Part shown: in pieces, positions 1-5,827 of the stretch | Layout: each line of letters starts with the position of its first letter | Position numbering within the stretch: the stretch's first letter is position 1 | Assembly (NCBI GenBank): GCA_013695075.1 | Contig: JACDBE010000318.1 | Coordinates: forward strand, 1 to 8,018 | From: Acidimicrobiia bacterium | Lineage (GTDB): Bacteria; Actinomycetota; Acidimicrobiia; Spongiisociales; UBA5794 | Direction: 5' to 3' | Length of the DNA: 8,018 nt | Notes under the pieces: model-generated | Seen by the model: only the letters and a program-made list of their open reading frames with translations | Database searches by the model: none | What the model was told of the DNA's origin: nothing | Program-made: the position numbers and the translations under genes

Positions 1-203
1 CCGTAGGTGTTGACGTAGTAGGGGAAGCGGGCGGCGCACCCGATCCCCGACACGAACACGTGCCGATGGCGGTCGACGTCGAGCCCGGCGAGGAGGCTCT
101 GCACCGTGGCCAGGATGGTGTAGTCACCGCACCCCGGGCACCACCGCACCTCCTGATCGGACTGGAAGTCCTGCCGCCTGTAGCGGGCCTCGGTGTCGGT
201 CAT
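1..203 (-). CDS. korB: 2-oxoacid:ferredoxin oxidoreductase, beta subunit (5' part, cut by window edge)
   Basis: This is the thiamine-diphosphate-binding subunit of the KorAB enzyme, which oxidatively decarboxylates a 2-oxoacid (probably 2-oxoglutarate) with CoA and passes electrons to ferredoxin. It is cytoplasmic. Only the first 67-68 codons are in the window and the frame runs off position 1. The visible protein has WCPGCGDY at residues 21-28 and GIGCAARFPYY at 53-63, so Cys22, Cys25 and Cys56 are present. Their CxxC-x30-C spacing matches the first three [4Fe-4S] ligands of beta subunits of this family; the fourth would lie outside. The start is ATG at 203, whose first bases overlap the korA stop (ATGA at 203-200), so it is probably translationally coupled to korA. 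The substrate cannot be settled from this fragment; 2-oxoglutarate is favoured because the best-known actinobacterial homologues of this two-subunit form use it. Confidence 0.93.
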   Translation of the reverse strand, partial: MTDTEARYRRQDFQSDQEVRWCPGCGDYTILATVQSLLAGLDVDRHRHVFVSGIGCAARFPYYVNTY

Positions 204-2062
204 ACCCGCTCGCTGGCGTCTGCGTCGGCCAGCTCGTGGATCTTGGCGGCGATCTCCGCCGTCTTGAACGGGAGCCCCTGCACCTTGGACAGCCCCACGG
301 CGGGTATCAAATACTCGGCCCTGATCACCTTGAGCAGCTGGCCCCGGTTGAGTTCGGGGATCAGCACGGTGGGGAAGCCGTGCAGGATGTCGCCCAGGTC
401 GGGCGGCAGCGGGCTGAGGTGGCGGATGTGCAGATGCGCCGCCCTGGCGCCGTCGCGGTTGGCGTTGCGCACCCCGGCCCTGATGGCCCCATAGGTCGAG
501 CCCCAACCCAATACCAGGACCTCGGCGTCGTCGTCGCCGTACAGGGTCGATGGTGGGATCGAGGCCCGCACCCGCTCCAGCTTCTCCTCGCGCAGGATGG
601 TCATCGCCTCGTGGTTGAGCGGGTCGTATGACACGTTGCCGGTGAGGTCCTCGTGCTCCAGGCCGCCGATGCGATGCTCCAGACCGGGGGTGCCGGGGAC
701 CGCCCAGGGCCGGGCCAGGGTCTGCGGGTTGCGCCGGTAGGGGAGGAAGGCCACGTCGGGCTCCTCGGTGGCGAACGGGACCGACAGGTCGCCGAGCTCA
801 CCCGCATCGGGGAGCGCCCACGGCTCGGAGCTGTTGGCGATGTAGCCGTCCGACAACAGGATCACCGGGGTCATGTGCTGCACCGCGATGCGCACCGCCT
901 CGATGGCGGTGTCGAAGGCGTCACTGGGTGACGACGCCGCCACCACCGGAATCGGTGCCTCGCCGTGACGGCCGTACAACGCCAGCATCAGGTCGGCCTG
1001 TTCCACCTTGGTGGGCATCCCGGTGGACGGCCCGGCGCGCTGTACGTCGACGATGACCAGCGGCAGTTCGACCTGGAAGGCCAGGCTGATGGTCTCGCTC
1101 TTCAGCGCCACCCCGGGGCCGCTGGTCCCGGTGACCCCCAGATGTCCGGCGAACGATGCTCCCAGTGCTATCCCCACCGCGGCGATCTCATCCTCCGCCT
1201 GGACGGTGCGCACCCCGAAGTTCTTGTGGCGGGACAGCTCCTCGAGGATCCCCGAGGCGGGGGTGATGGGGTACGACCCGTAGAACAGCGGCAGCTTCAC
1301 CGCCTGGGAGGCGGCGATCAGCCCCCACGCCAGCGCCTGGTTGCCGGTGATGTTGGTGTAGGTGCCTGCCGGCAACTTGGCCGGCTGCACCTCGAAGGTG
1401 TGGTGGAACTCCTCGGTGGTGATCCCGAAGTTGTATCCGGCGCGGAATGCGGCGGTATTGGCGTTGCCCACCGGGTCGTCCTTGCCGAACTTCTCCTTCA
1501 CCCAGTCGAGCACCGGGTCCACCGGGCGGTTGAACATCCACGACACCAGCCCCAGGGCGAAGAAGTTCTTGGAACGGAGCACCCCCCGGCCCCGCAGCCC
1601 GGTGCCCTCCACCGCCGTCTTGGTGAGGTCCTCCATGGGGGCGGTCATCAGGTGGTAGCCCTCGAGCGATCCGTCGGTGAGAGGATCGGCGGCGTATCCG
1701 GCCTTGGCCAGGTTGCGCTCGTCGAAGGCGTCCTCGTTTACCAGCAGCAGCCCGCCCTTGCGCAGATCGGCGACGTTGGCCCGCAACGCCGCCGGGTTCA
1801 TCGCCACCAGCACATCGGGGGTGTCCCCGGGGGTGAGGATGTCCCAGTCGGCGATGTGCACCTGGAACGAGGAAACCCCGGGCAGGGTCCCGGCGGGAGC
1901 CCGGATCTCGGCGGGGAAGTCGGGGAGGGTTGCCAGGTCGTTGCCCAGCAACGCCGAGGCATCGGTGAAACGGGTGCCGGCAAGCTGCATCCCGTCGCCG
2001 GAGTCGCCGGCGAAGCGGATCACGACCCGATCGAGCCGCTCGCGGTCGGTTGGCCTGGTCAA
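200..2062 (-). CDS. korA: 2-oxoacid:ferredoxin oxidoreductase, fused gamma-alpha subunit
   Basis: This is the partner of KorB in a two-subunit 2-oxoacid (likely 2-oxoglutarate):ferredoxin oxidoreductase, a CoA-dependent, ferredoxin-reducing alternative to the 2-oxoglutarate dehydrogenase complex. At 620 aa it has the usual fused layout. The gamma domain covers about residues 10-220 (FAGDSGDGM at 17-25, substrate-binding PDFPAEIRAP at 47-56). The alpha domain starts near 235 and carries YPITPAS at 264-270 (the conserved Thr contacts the 2-oxoacid in this family), QAEDEIAAVG at 288-297, TSGPG at 313-317 and QRAGPSTGMPTK at 341-352. A transketolase C-like domain follows, VLVLGWGSTYG at 516-525 and PELNRGQL at 569-576. 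The TTG at 2062 is the first conventional start in frame but has no Shine-Dalgarno sequence. A CTG at 2077, five codons upstream, sits 8 nt after AGGAG and may be the true start. The product precedes korB with a 4-bp overlap. I see no frameshift or lost motif. Confidence 0.95.
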   Translation of the reverse strand: MTRPTDRERLDRVVIRFAGDSGDGMQLAGTRFTDASALLGNDLATLPDFPAEIRAPAGTLPGVSSFQVHIADWDILTPGDTPDVLVAMNPAALRANVADLRKGGLLLVNEDAFDERNLAKAGYAADPLTDGSLEGYHLMTAPMEDLTKTAVEGTGLRGRGVLRSKNFFALGLVSWMFNRPVDPVLDWVKEKFGKDDPVGNANTAAFRAGYNFGITTEEFHHTFEVQPAKLPAGTYTNITGNQALAWGLIAASQAVKLPLFYGSYPITPASGILEELSRHKNFGVRTVQAEDEIAAVGIALGASFAGHLGVTGTSGPGVALKSETISLAFQVELPLVIVDVQRAGPSTGMPTKVEQADLMLALYGRHGEAPIPVVAASSPSDAFDTAIEAVRIAVQHMTPVILLSDGYIANSSEPWALPDAGELGDLSVPFATEEPDVAFLPYRRNPQTLARPWAVPGTPGLEHRIGGLEHEDLTGNVSYDPLNHEAMTILREEKLERVRASIPPSTLYGDDDAEVLVLGWGSTYGAIRAGVRNANRDGARAAHLHIRHLSPLPPDLGDILHGFPTVLIPELNRGQLLKVIRAEYLIPAVGLSKVQGLPFKTAEIAAKIHELADADASERV

Positions 2063-2074
2063 GGTGTCGTCGGT

Positions 2075-2090
2075 CAGGGTCTCATCTCCT
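2075..2090 (-). promoter_or_regulatory. Shine-Dalgarno sequence and probable CTG start of korA
   Basis: On the minus strand AGGAG (2090-2086) is followed after 8 nt by CTG (2077-2075), in frame with korA and adding the residues M-T-D-D-T before the TTG at 2062. From AGGAG to the TTG is 23 nt, too far for normal initiation. The only nearby ATG (2085-2083) overlaps the SD, is out of frame and stops after three codons. The SD position therefore argues for the rare CTG start. This is inference from spacing alone. Confidence 0.5.
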
Positions 2091-2159
2091 GGTGTCGCCT
2101 ACGGCTCCCGGGCCACCGGGGGGCGAACGTTCTTGGTGCCGCCGTCATGCGGTTGGTTC

Positions 2160-2165
2160 ATTGTA
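2160..2165 (-). promoter_or_regulatory. Candidate -10 box for korAB
   Basis: The minus strand reads TACAAT here, one base off TATAAT, in the gap between the amidase stop and korA. It would place the transcript start near 2153 and leave a leader of about 75 nt before the SD-linked CTG. No convincing -35 box lies 16-18 bp upstream, which is common for actinobacterial promoters. The predicted leader holds a small hairpin (CCCGG/CCGGG, 2107-2120) and an 8-bp palindrome (GAACGTTC, 2125-2132), either of which could be regulatory or incidental. Confidence 0.35.
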
Positions 2166-2182
2166 CGACCATCGGAGGGCCA

Positions 2183-2199
2183 CCCCGGCGTCACCGGGG
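2183..2199 (-). terminator. Hairpin after the amidase gene, possible terminator
   Basis: A perfect 6-bp inverted repeat, CCCCGG and CCGGGG with a 5-nt loop, lies 14 bp downstream of the amidase stop codon and upstream of the candidate korA -10 box. It has no following T-run on either strand, so it is not a textbook intrinsic terminator, but U-less hairpins are often proposed as terminators in high-GC actinobacteria. Its position between two transcription units fits that role. Confidence 0.35.
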
Positions 2200-2212
2200 C
2201 GTTACTGCGGCG

Positions 2213-3601
2213 TCATACCTGCGGGGGAGGCGGCGGTGTCGCCAGTAGACCGGCCGCCTCCATGCCCAGGGCGAGCTCGAGCAGCCTGTGGTCGCGATTG
2301 CGCCGCCCGATGAGCTGGATGCTGGGGGGTGGCGACCCGGCAACGGCGATGGGGGCGGTCAGCGCCGGGTTGCCGGAATGGTTGACCAGCGCCGAGAAAC
2401 AGCTCAACACCGACCGGTAGCCCTCCTCGCGGCCGCCGATGTCGATGGTGCCCACCCCGATGATCTTGCGCATGGCGGCCACCGCCGGGGTCACCACGGC
2501 GTCACACCGGGCGAGGGCGCCGTCGAGGGCGTCACCGATCCGGGCGCGCCACGCCAGCCCGGTGAGGTAGTCGTCGAGGGTGTAGTCCAGGGTGGCCGCC
2601 ACCCGCTCGCCGACCTCGGTGCCGTACTGCTCCGGCTGGCTGCGATACCGCTCGGCGTGGATCAGGGCCACCTCGGGATACACCGATGCCAGCAGGTCAC
2701 CGGGGTAGGAGAGCTGGGGCAGCTCCAGATCGACCACCACCATCCCGGCGGCGGGGGCGGCATCGAGGAACGCCGCCCAGGCCGCCGCCACCTCGTCGCT
2801 GAGGGGACGGTCCACCCAGGGATGGGGGACAGCCAGGATGGCGCCGTCGAGGTCGGCCGGCTCGCCGGCTGCCTCGGGCGGGGCCAGCTTCGACCAGGGA
2901 TCTGCCGGGTCGTGCCCGGCGAGGGCGGCGAACACAGCGGCGGCGTCGCCCACCGTCCTGGTGATCGGTCCCACGGTGTCCAGCGACGGCGCCAGCGGGA
3001 AGACCCCGGTGGTGGACACGGAGCCGTGGGTGACCTTGAGCCCGACGACCCCGCACAACGCCGCCGGCACCCGCACCGAGCCCCCGGTGTCGGTGCCCAA
3101 CCCCACCGGGACCCACCCGGCACCGACGGCGACGCCGGATCCTCCCGACGATCCTCCCGGCGAGATGGTGGGGTCCCAAGGGTTGCGCACCGGACCGAAC
3201 CACGGGTTCTCCGAGGAGAAGCCAAAGGCGAATTCGTGGAGCCCGGTGCGTCCCACCGGCACCGCACCGGCACCGCGCAGCCTGGTGATCACCGTGGCGT
3301 CCTGGTCGGGGAACTCCGGGGGGAAGCCCGAGCCGGCCGTGTTGGGGAGCCCGGCTTGATCGATGAGGTCCTTGACGGCGACCGGCACCCCGGCCAGCGG
3401 TCCCGGGTCCTGTCCGGCGGCGACGGTGGCGTCGACGCTGGCAGCGTCTGCCATGGCGGCGTCGGCAGTGACGAGGGTGAAGGCGTTGAGGAGATCACCC
3501 CCGATCCGGTGGAGACACTCGGCGACCACATCCACCGCCCGCCGTTGCCCGGAGCGGACGGCGGCAGCGATGCCGCGGGCGGTGTTGGGTGGCGAACCCA
3601 C
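2213..3601 (-). CDS. Amidase-signature family hydrolase
   Basis: This is a cytoplasmic amidohydrolase of the amidase-signature family (the GatA/FAAH fold), 462 aa, normal for the family. The Ser-cisSer-Lys triad can be read directly: Lys77 in GVPVAVKDL, cis-Ser151 in GGSSGGSGVAV (149-159) and nucleophile Ser175 in GTDTGGSVRVPA (169-180). Here the motif after the nucleophile, usually CGxxGxKPT, reads CGVVGLKVT, with Val at residue 190 in place of Pro. The start is GTG at 3601; an in-frame TAG lies four codons upstream, so no earlier start is possible, and there is no Shine-Dalgarno sequence. A -10-like TAGAGT sits exactly 6 nt before it, which suggests a leaderless mRNA. The DUF3048 gene ends 20 bp upstream on the same strand. 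No gatB or gatC is near, so a role in tRNA amidation is not supported. The substrate is unknown; small amides, ureido compounds or aryl amides are all possible. Confidence 0.9.
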   Translation of the reverse strand: MGSPPNTARGIAAAVRSGQRRAVDVVAECLHRIGGDLLNAFTLVTADAAMADAASVDATVAAGQDPGPLAGVPVAVKDLIDQAGLPNTAGSGFPPEFPDQDATVITRLRGAGAVPVGRTGLHEFAFGFSSENPWFGPVRNPWDPTISPGGSSGGSGVAVGAGWVPVGLGTDTGGSVRVPAALCGVVGLKVTHGSVSTTGVFPLAPSLDTVGPITRTVGDAAAVFAALAGHDPADPWSKLAPPEAAGEPADLDGAILAVPHPWVDRPLSDEVAAAWAAFLDAAPAAGMVVVDLELPQLSYPGDLLASVYPEVALIHAERYRSQPEQYGTEVGERVAATLDYTLDDYLTGLAWRARIGDALDGALARCDAVVTPAVAAMRKIIGVGTIDIGGREEGYRSVLSCFSALVNHSGNPALTAPIAVAGSPPPSIQLIGRRNRDHRLLELALGMEAAGLLATPPPPPQV

Positions 3602-3613
3602 CGGCCGACTCTA
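3602..3613 (-). promoter_or_regulatory. Probable leaderless promoter (-10 box) of the amidase gene
   Basis: The minus strand reads TAGAGT (3613-3608), then CGGCCG, then the GTG start at 3601. A -10 hexamer ending 7 nt before the start codon places the transcript start on or next to the start codon. The box lies in the 20 bp between this gene and the stop of the DUF3048 gene, so the amidase may be transcribed separately from its upstream neighbour. No -35 consensus is seen. The same arrangement recurs at three other genes in this window. Confidence 0.55.
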
Positions 3614-3621
3614 GGTGACTG

Positions 3622-4722
3622 TCATGCCCAGGCGGTGGGCCGGTCGTCGGGAAACACCGACACCCACAGGCGACCGGAGGGCAGGGTCATCGGCACTCCG
3701 TCGGCGGTGGTCAGGATGAACAGGTCCGTGATCGACTCCCGAGCCCAGGTACCTTCGACCGCGCCGCCGCCGTGGAACAGCAGTGCCTCGCCGCCGCCGG
3801 TGGTGTCGGTGGCGGGTACGCAGGAGCCGCCACCGGTGTCCGGAGGGCAGGCGGCATACTGGTCGCCCCGCAGCACCAGCAGGGTGTCGGCGGCTACCTG
3901 CCCGGTGTTGCCGGCGCCGTCGACCCAGCCGTGTGGGTCGGCGCCGTTGAAGCGAAGGTACTCCTGCCCGTCCCAGCGCCACACCACGGCGGGCCAGTCG
4001 GGGTCCCACGACAGCACCACCTCGGCGGCGGGGCTGGTCGCCGGGGACGGCTCGCCGAAGGAGAACCAGCTCGACGGGGGCGGGTCGTCGGGGAACTGGC
4101 GAATGTCGGCGACTTGGCGTACTCCGTCGGTGGACCCGTACAGGGTCCGCTCGTAGGCGCGGTTTCCCCGGGGGATGCGGAAGGTGCTGTCGGCGCTCTC
4201 GGTGATGAAGGGAACGCCGGCCTGGTCGATGAGCGACTGGATCCATCCCTGGGCGCCGGAGATCTGGAAGGTTGCGCCCAGCGGCGCCAGCATCCCGGGA
4301 TCGGTGGGGCGGCCGGAGCGGATGGGGCCCAGGTAGTCGGAGTCGGTGCCGTGGAACAGGGCGATGAACCGGGTGATGCCGCCCTCGACCACGGCCTCGA
4401 TCACCGCCTCGGCGTCCTGCAGCCCCGACTGGGGTCTAGCGTCGGGATGGTTGTCGATCTTGACGGCCACCACCCGGCGGTCTACCTCGGCACCGGCTTC
4501 GAGCGGCAGCCCGTTGAGCGCCGACATGGGTGCCGGCACCACCGTGGTGGTGGTCGTGCTGCTCGAGGTGGTGGTGGTGGTGGTGGTCGACGGCGCCGCG
4601 GTGGTGGCCGTCGTAGCCGGCCGTGTCGAGGTCGAGGTGGCGGCCTCGGCGTCGTCGCCGCCGCAGGCCGAGGCGGCCAGGACGAGGGCGAGCGCGAGCG
4701 AGGTCAGTCGTCGGGGAGTCAC
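3622..4722 (-). CDS. DUF3048 domain-containing (YerB-like) lipoprotein
   Basis: This is a predicted surface lipoprotein of 366 aa. From the GTG at 4722 the protein begins with two Arg, a hydrophobic stretch (residues 8-17) and the lipobox-like AASAC with Cys20, followed by GGDD, a typical actinobacterial lipoprotein signal. Residues 28-62 form a low-complexity Thr/Ser linker with runs of seven and five Thr. The body matches DUF3048: VVAVKIDNHPDARPQSGL, then DAEAVIEAVVEGGITRFIALF and GPIRSGRPTD in the N-terminal domain, and the C-terminal domain with ALLFHGGGAVEGTW and a final PSGRLWVSVFPDD. Family members such as Bacillus YerB have no assigned biochemical function. The frame stays open for 65 more codons to an ATG at 4917 inside the upstream gene, but that extension would bury the signal peptide, so I reject it. 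A -10-like TACACT lies 9 nt before the GTG, and there is no Shine-Dalgarno sequence. The gene starts 29 bp after its upstream neighbour. Confidence 0.88.
   Translation of the reverse strand: MTPRRLTSLALALVLAASACGGDDAEAATSTSTRPATTATTAAPSTTTTTTTSSSTTTTTVVPAPMSALNGLPLEAGAEVDRRVVAVKIDNHPDARPQSGLQDAEAVIEAVVEGGITRFIALFHGTDSDYLGPIRSGRPTDPGMLAPLGATFQISGAQGWIQSLIDQAGVPFITESADSTFRIPRGNRAYERTLYGSTDGVRQVADIRQFPDDPPPSSWFSFGEPSPATSPAAEVVLSWDPDWPAVVWRWDGQEYLRFNGADPHGWVDGAGNTGQVAADTLLVLRGDQYAACPPDTGGGSCVPATDTTGGGEALLFHGGGAVEGTWARESITDLFILTTADGVPMTLPSGRLWVSVFPDDRPTAWA
4567..4587 (-). repeat. (ACC)7 trinucleotide run in the lipoprotein linker
   Basis: Seven uninterrupted ACC codons (GGT on the plus strand) encode the seven-Thr run of the lipoprotein linker. 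The array is in frame, so gain or loss of units would change linker length without breaking the gene. Neighbouring Thr codons are also largely ACC or ACG. Confidence 0.85.
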
Positions 4723-4737
4723 GAGCGGGCGAGTGTA
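4723..4737 (-). promoter_or_regulatory. Probable leaderless or near-leaderless promoter (-10 box) of the DUF3048 lipoprotein gene
   Basis: The minus strand reads TACACT (4737-4732), then CGCCCGCTC, then the GTG start at 4722. The 12 bases TACACTCGCCCG are identical to those directly before the start of the neighbouring protease gene. A transcript starting 7 nt after the box would carry a leader of only about 3 nt. The element lies in the 29-bp gap after the protease stop codon. Confidence 0.5.
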
Positions 4738-4751
4738 AACCGGCCCGGGCG

Positions 4752-5258
4752 CTACCCGGTCAGATCGTGAGGCGGTTGGCGGTGGCGGCGCCCGTAGCGG
4801 CCGAGCACCCGCCATTGCACTGCCGCCACCGGGACCGGACCGATGGTGCGCGAGTCGGCGGTGGACAGGACCCGGTAGTCCCCGATCACGAAGACGTGAC
4901 CGGGGGGAACCGGCCATTCGCCGTCGGGGGTTACCGGCCCGTGGCCCCAGCGATCGGTAGACGCGGCACCGTCGACCAGGATCCGCCCCCCGACGCCGGT
5001 GACGGTCTCGCCACCCAGCCCGATCACCCGCTTCACCAACTCCGTCCCGGGCAGCGAGGTGGTGGTGAGGATGATGATGTCCCCCCGGCGCAGCGCCCGC
5101 CGTCCGGCCACCGCCACCACGTAATCACCGGGGCGGAGGCTCGGTTCCATCGACCGTTCGGCGATCTCGTAGCGGCGCAGCCGGCTGGCCGCCGCAACCC
5201 CCGGGCCTACCAGCCCGGCGGTGAGTAGTGCCCGCACCCAGGTCCGCCGGGTGGCCAT
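4752..5258 (-). CDS. sodX: Nickel-type superoxide dismutase maturation protease (S26 signal peptidase family)
   Basis: This is a small signal-peptidase-like serine protease of 168 aa, divergent from sodN, and by context the enzyme that removes the SodN leader to expose the nickel-binding N-terminus. One hydrophobic segment (about residues 8-24) would anchor it to the membrane. Catalytic Ser36 lies in ERSMEPSL (35-41 region, the SMxP box) and the general-base Lys76 in ELVKRVIGLGGE. The later box reads VIGDYRVLSTADSRTIGPV (124-142), where Tyr replaces the Asn of the usual GDN, while the DSR is kept. I chose the ATG at 5258, since a frame extending 173 codons further upstream lies antisense across sodN and has no family match. 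There is no Shine-Dalgarno sequence; TACACT ends 6 nt before the ATG, so the mRNA is probably leaderless. A general LepB is less likely because of the short length and the sodN linkage. Confidence 0.88.
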   Translation of the reverse strand: MATRRTWVRALLTAGLVGPGVAAASRLRRYEIAERSMEPSLRPGDYVVAVAGRRALRRGDIIILTTTSLPGTELVKRVIGLGGETVTGVGGRILVDGAASTDRWGHGPVTPDGEWPVPPGHVFVIGDYRVLSTADSRTIGPVPVAAVQWRVLGRYGRRHRQPPHDLTG

Positions 5259-5270
5259 CGGGCGAGTGTA
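5259..5270 (-). promoter_or_regulatory. Probable leaderless promoter (-10 box) of the protease gene
   Basis: The minus strand reads TACACT (5270-5265), then CGCCCG, then ATG at 5258, so transcription would begin at the A of the start codon. The box lies inside the 66-bp sodN/protease divergent region, and any -35 contacts would fall on the sodN -10 box region (5288-5294). The two promoters therefore probably interfere or share regulators. Confidence 0.55.
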
Positions 5271-5288
5271 CGGCGGGGTCCGGTGGGG

Positions 5289-5294
5289 TATGGT
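5289..5294 (+). promoter_or_regulatory. Candidate -10 box of sodN
   Basis: TATGGT fits the loose TAnnnT pattern and would start transcription near 5301, giving a leader of about 24 nt that includes the AGGAGG site. No clear -35 box is present 16-18 bp upstream. Confidence 0.4.
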
Positions 5295-5303
5295 CCCCGG
5301 GAC
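5293..5303. promoter_or_regulatory. 11-bp palindrome over the sodN transcription start region
   Basis: GTCCC-C-GGGAC is a perfect odd palindrome that overlaps the end of the candidate sodN -10 box and the predicted +1. A repressor bound here would block sodN. It does not resemble the Nur box pattern I know. An 11-bp palindrome can arise by chance in GC-rich DNA, so this is only a candidate operator. Confidence 0.25.
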
Positions 5304-5309
5304 GTAACG

Positions 5310-5315
5310 AGGAGG
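5310..5315 (+). promoter_or_regulatory. Shine-Dalgarno sequence of sodN
   Basis: A full AGGAGG lies 9 nt before the GTG at 5325. It fixes the start of sodN and rules out the ATG at 5283, which would lie upstream of the ribosome site and add 14 residues of no visible function. It is the only strong Shine-Dalgarno site with ideal spacing in front of a GTG or ATG start in this window. Confidence 0.85.
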
Positions 5316-5324
5316 TCGACAACC

Positions 5325-5744
5325 GTGGGTCTGTTCCAACCAAGCCGGGTCGCATACGCACACTGCGATCTGTTCTGCGGGGTCTACGACCCTGCCCAGG
5401 CCAAGATCGAGGCGATGTCGGTGTTCAAGGCGGCGGAGAAGTACCACGCATCCGACGACGAGGTCTTCCGCGCCCGGGCCATCGCCATCAAGGAGGAGCG
5501 GGCCGAGCTGGTCAAGCATCACCTGTCGGTGCTGTGGACCGACTTCTTCACCGCCGGGCACCGCCAGGAGTTCCCCCAGCTCGATGATCTGTTCTGGCGG
5601 GCGATCCTGCAGGCGGGCAACGCCAAGAAGTCGGTCGATTCCGCCGAAGGCCAGAAGCTGCTGGACCTCATCGATGAGATCGCCGACATCTTCTGGCAGA
5701 CCGACAAGGCCAAGGATGCCGGCGTCTACCCACCGTCGATCTAG
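5325..5744 (+). CDS. sodN: Nickel-containing superoxide dismutase precursor
   Basis: SodN disproportionates superoxide to oxygen and hydrogen peroxide at a mononuclear nickel site. From GTG 5325 the precursor is 139 aa: a 12-residue leader ending AYA, then the mature N-terminus His-Cys. The nickel hook reads HCDLFCGVY, giving the ligands His1, Cys2 and Cys6, plus Asp3 and Tyr9. Position 5, Pro in the standard HCDxPCGVY hook, is Phe here, which is unusual. Glu17 and Arg47, which support the active site in characterised enzymes, are both present, as are DPAQAKIEA, KEERAELVKHH and SVLWTDFF. The mature length of 127 aa exceeds the 117 of the Streptomyces enzyme as I recall it; the C-terminal tail GVYPPSI accounts for most of the surplus. 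The leader has no hydrophobic core, so it is a processing leader and not a secretion signal, and the protein is probably cytoplasmic. The divergent protease gene is its likely maturation partner. Nickel-responsive control is plausible but no site was recognised. Confidence 0.96.
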   Translation: MGLFQPSRVAYAHCDLFCGVYDPAQAKIEAMSVFKAAEKYHASDDEVFRARAIAIKEERAELVKHHLSVLWTDFFTAGHRQEFPQLDDLFWRAILQAGNAKKSVDSAEGQKLLDLIDEIADIFWQTDKAKDAGVYPPSI

Positions 5745-5756
5745 CGGCCCCAACCT

Positions 5757-5802
5757 GAGGCCGTAGCGTGTCGCCACGACACGTAATCCGCTGAAGTTGA
5801 CG
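5757..5802 (+). repeat. Structured intergenic direct repeat, copy 1
   Basis: This 46-bp unit starts GAGGCCGTAGCG and ends GCTGAAGTTGACG, and begins 12 bp after the sodN stop. It is repeated 71 bp downstream with 41 of 46 bases identical; similarity extends left by CCCAACC with a one-base indel. It contains a perfect hairpin, CGTGTCG (5767-5773), loop CCA, CGACACG (5777-5783). The hairpin could end transcripts from either side of this convergent gap, or the unit may belong to a dispersed REP-like or MITE-like family. Orientation is assigned arbitrarily to the sodN strand. Confidence 0.85.
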
Positions 5803-5811
5803 GCGGAGGAG

Positions 5812-5824
5812 TGGGTTCAACCCA
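5812..5824. repeat. 13-bp odd palindrome between the two repeat copies
   Basis: TGGGTT-C-AACCCA is perfectly symmetric around one base and sits in the spacer between, and slightly into, the extended second repeat unit. It could be part of a larger element made of both repeats, a protein site, or chance. Nothing else is visible in the sodN-murJ gap. Confidence 0.4.
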
Positions 5825-5827
5825 ACC

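Noticed and set aside
2125..2132. GAACGTTC palindrome in the korA leader as a LexA-type operator.
   Set aside because: It is only 8 bp and lacks the spacing of the actinobacterial SOS box (GAAC-N4-GTTC). It is noted with the korA promoter but not called as a site.
965..2248. Long plus-strand frame opposite korA.
   Set aside because: It is rich in Gly, His, Arg and Pro with no recognisable domain, as expected for the antisense frame of a GC-rich gene; korA is conserved throughout.
2288..4156. 622-codon plus-strand frame opposite the amidase and lipoprotein genes.
   Set aside because: It is low complexity, without domains, and crosses two recognised genes and their intergenic gap in antisense.
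4723..4917. A 65-codon N-terminal extension of the DUF3048 lipoprotein to the ATG at 4917.
   Set aside because: It overlaps the end of the protease gene and would place the lipoprotein signal peptide in the middle of the protein.
5283..5324. An ATG at 5283 as start of sodN.
   Set aside because: It lies upstream of the AGGAGG site and overlaps the candidate -10 box. The GTG at 5325 gives a short leader ending AYA as expected for NiSOD.
5259..5777. A minus-strand reading frame that extends the protease gene by 173 codons across sodN in antisense.
   Set aside because: The extension has no family match, is antisense to a highly conserved gene, and the protease has a good start and -10 box at 5258. 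Open antisense frames are common in GC-rich coding DNA.
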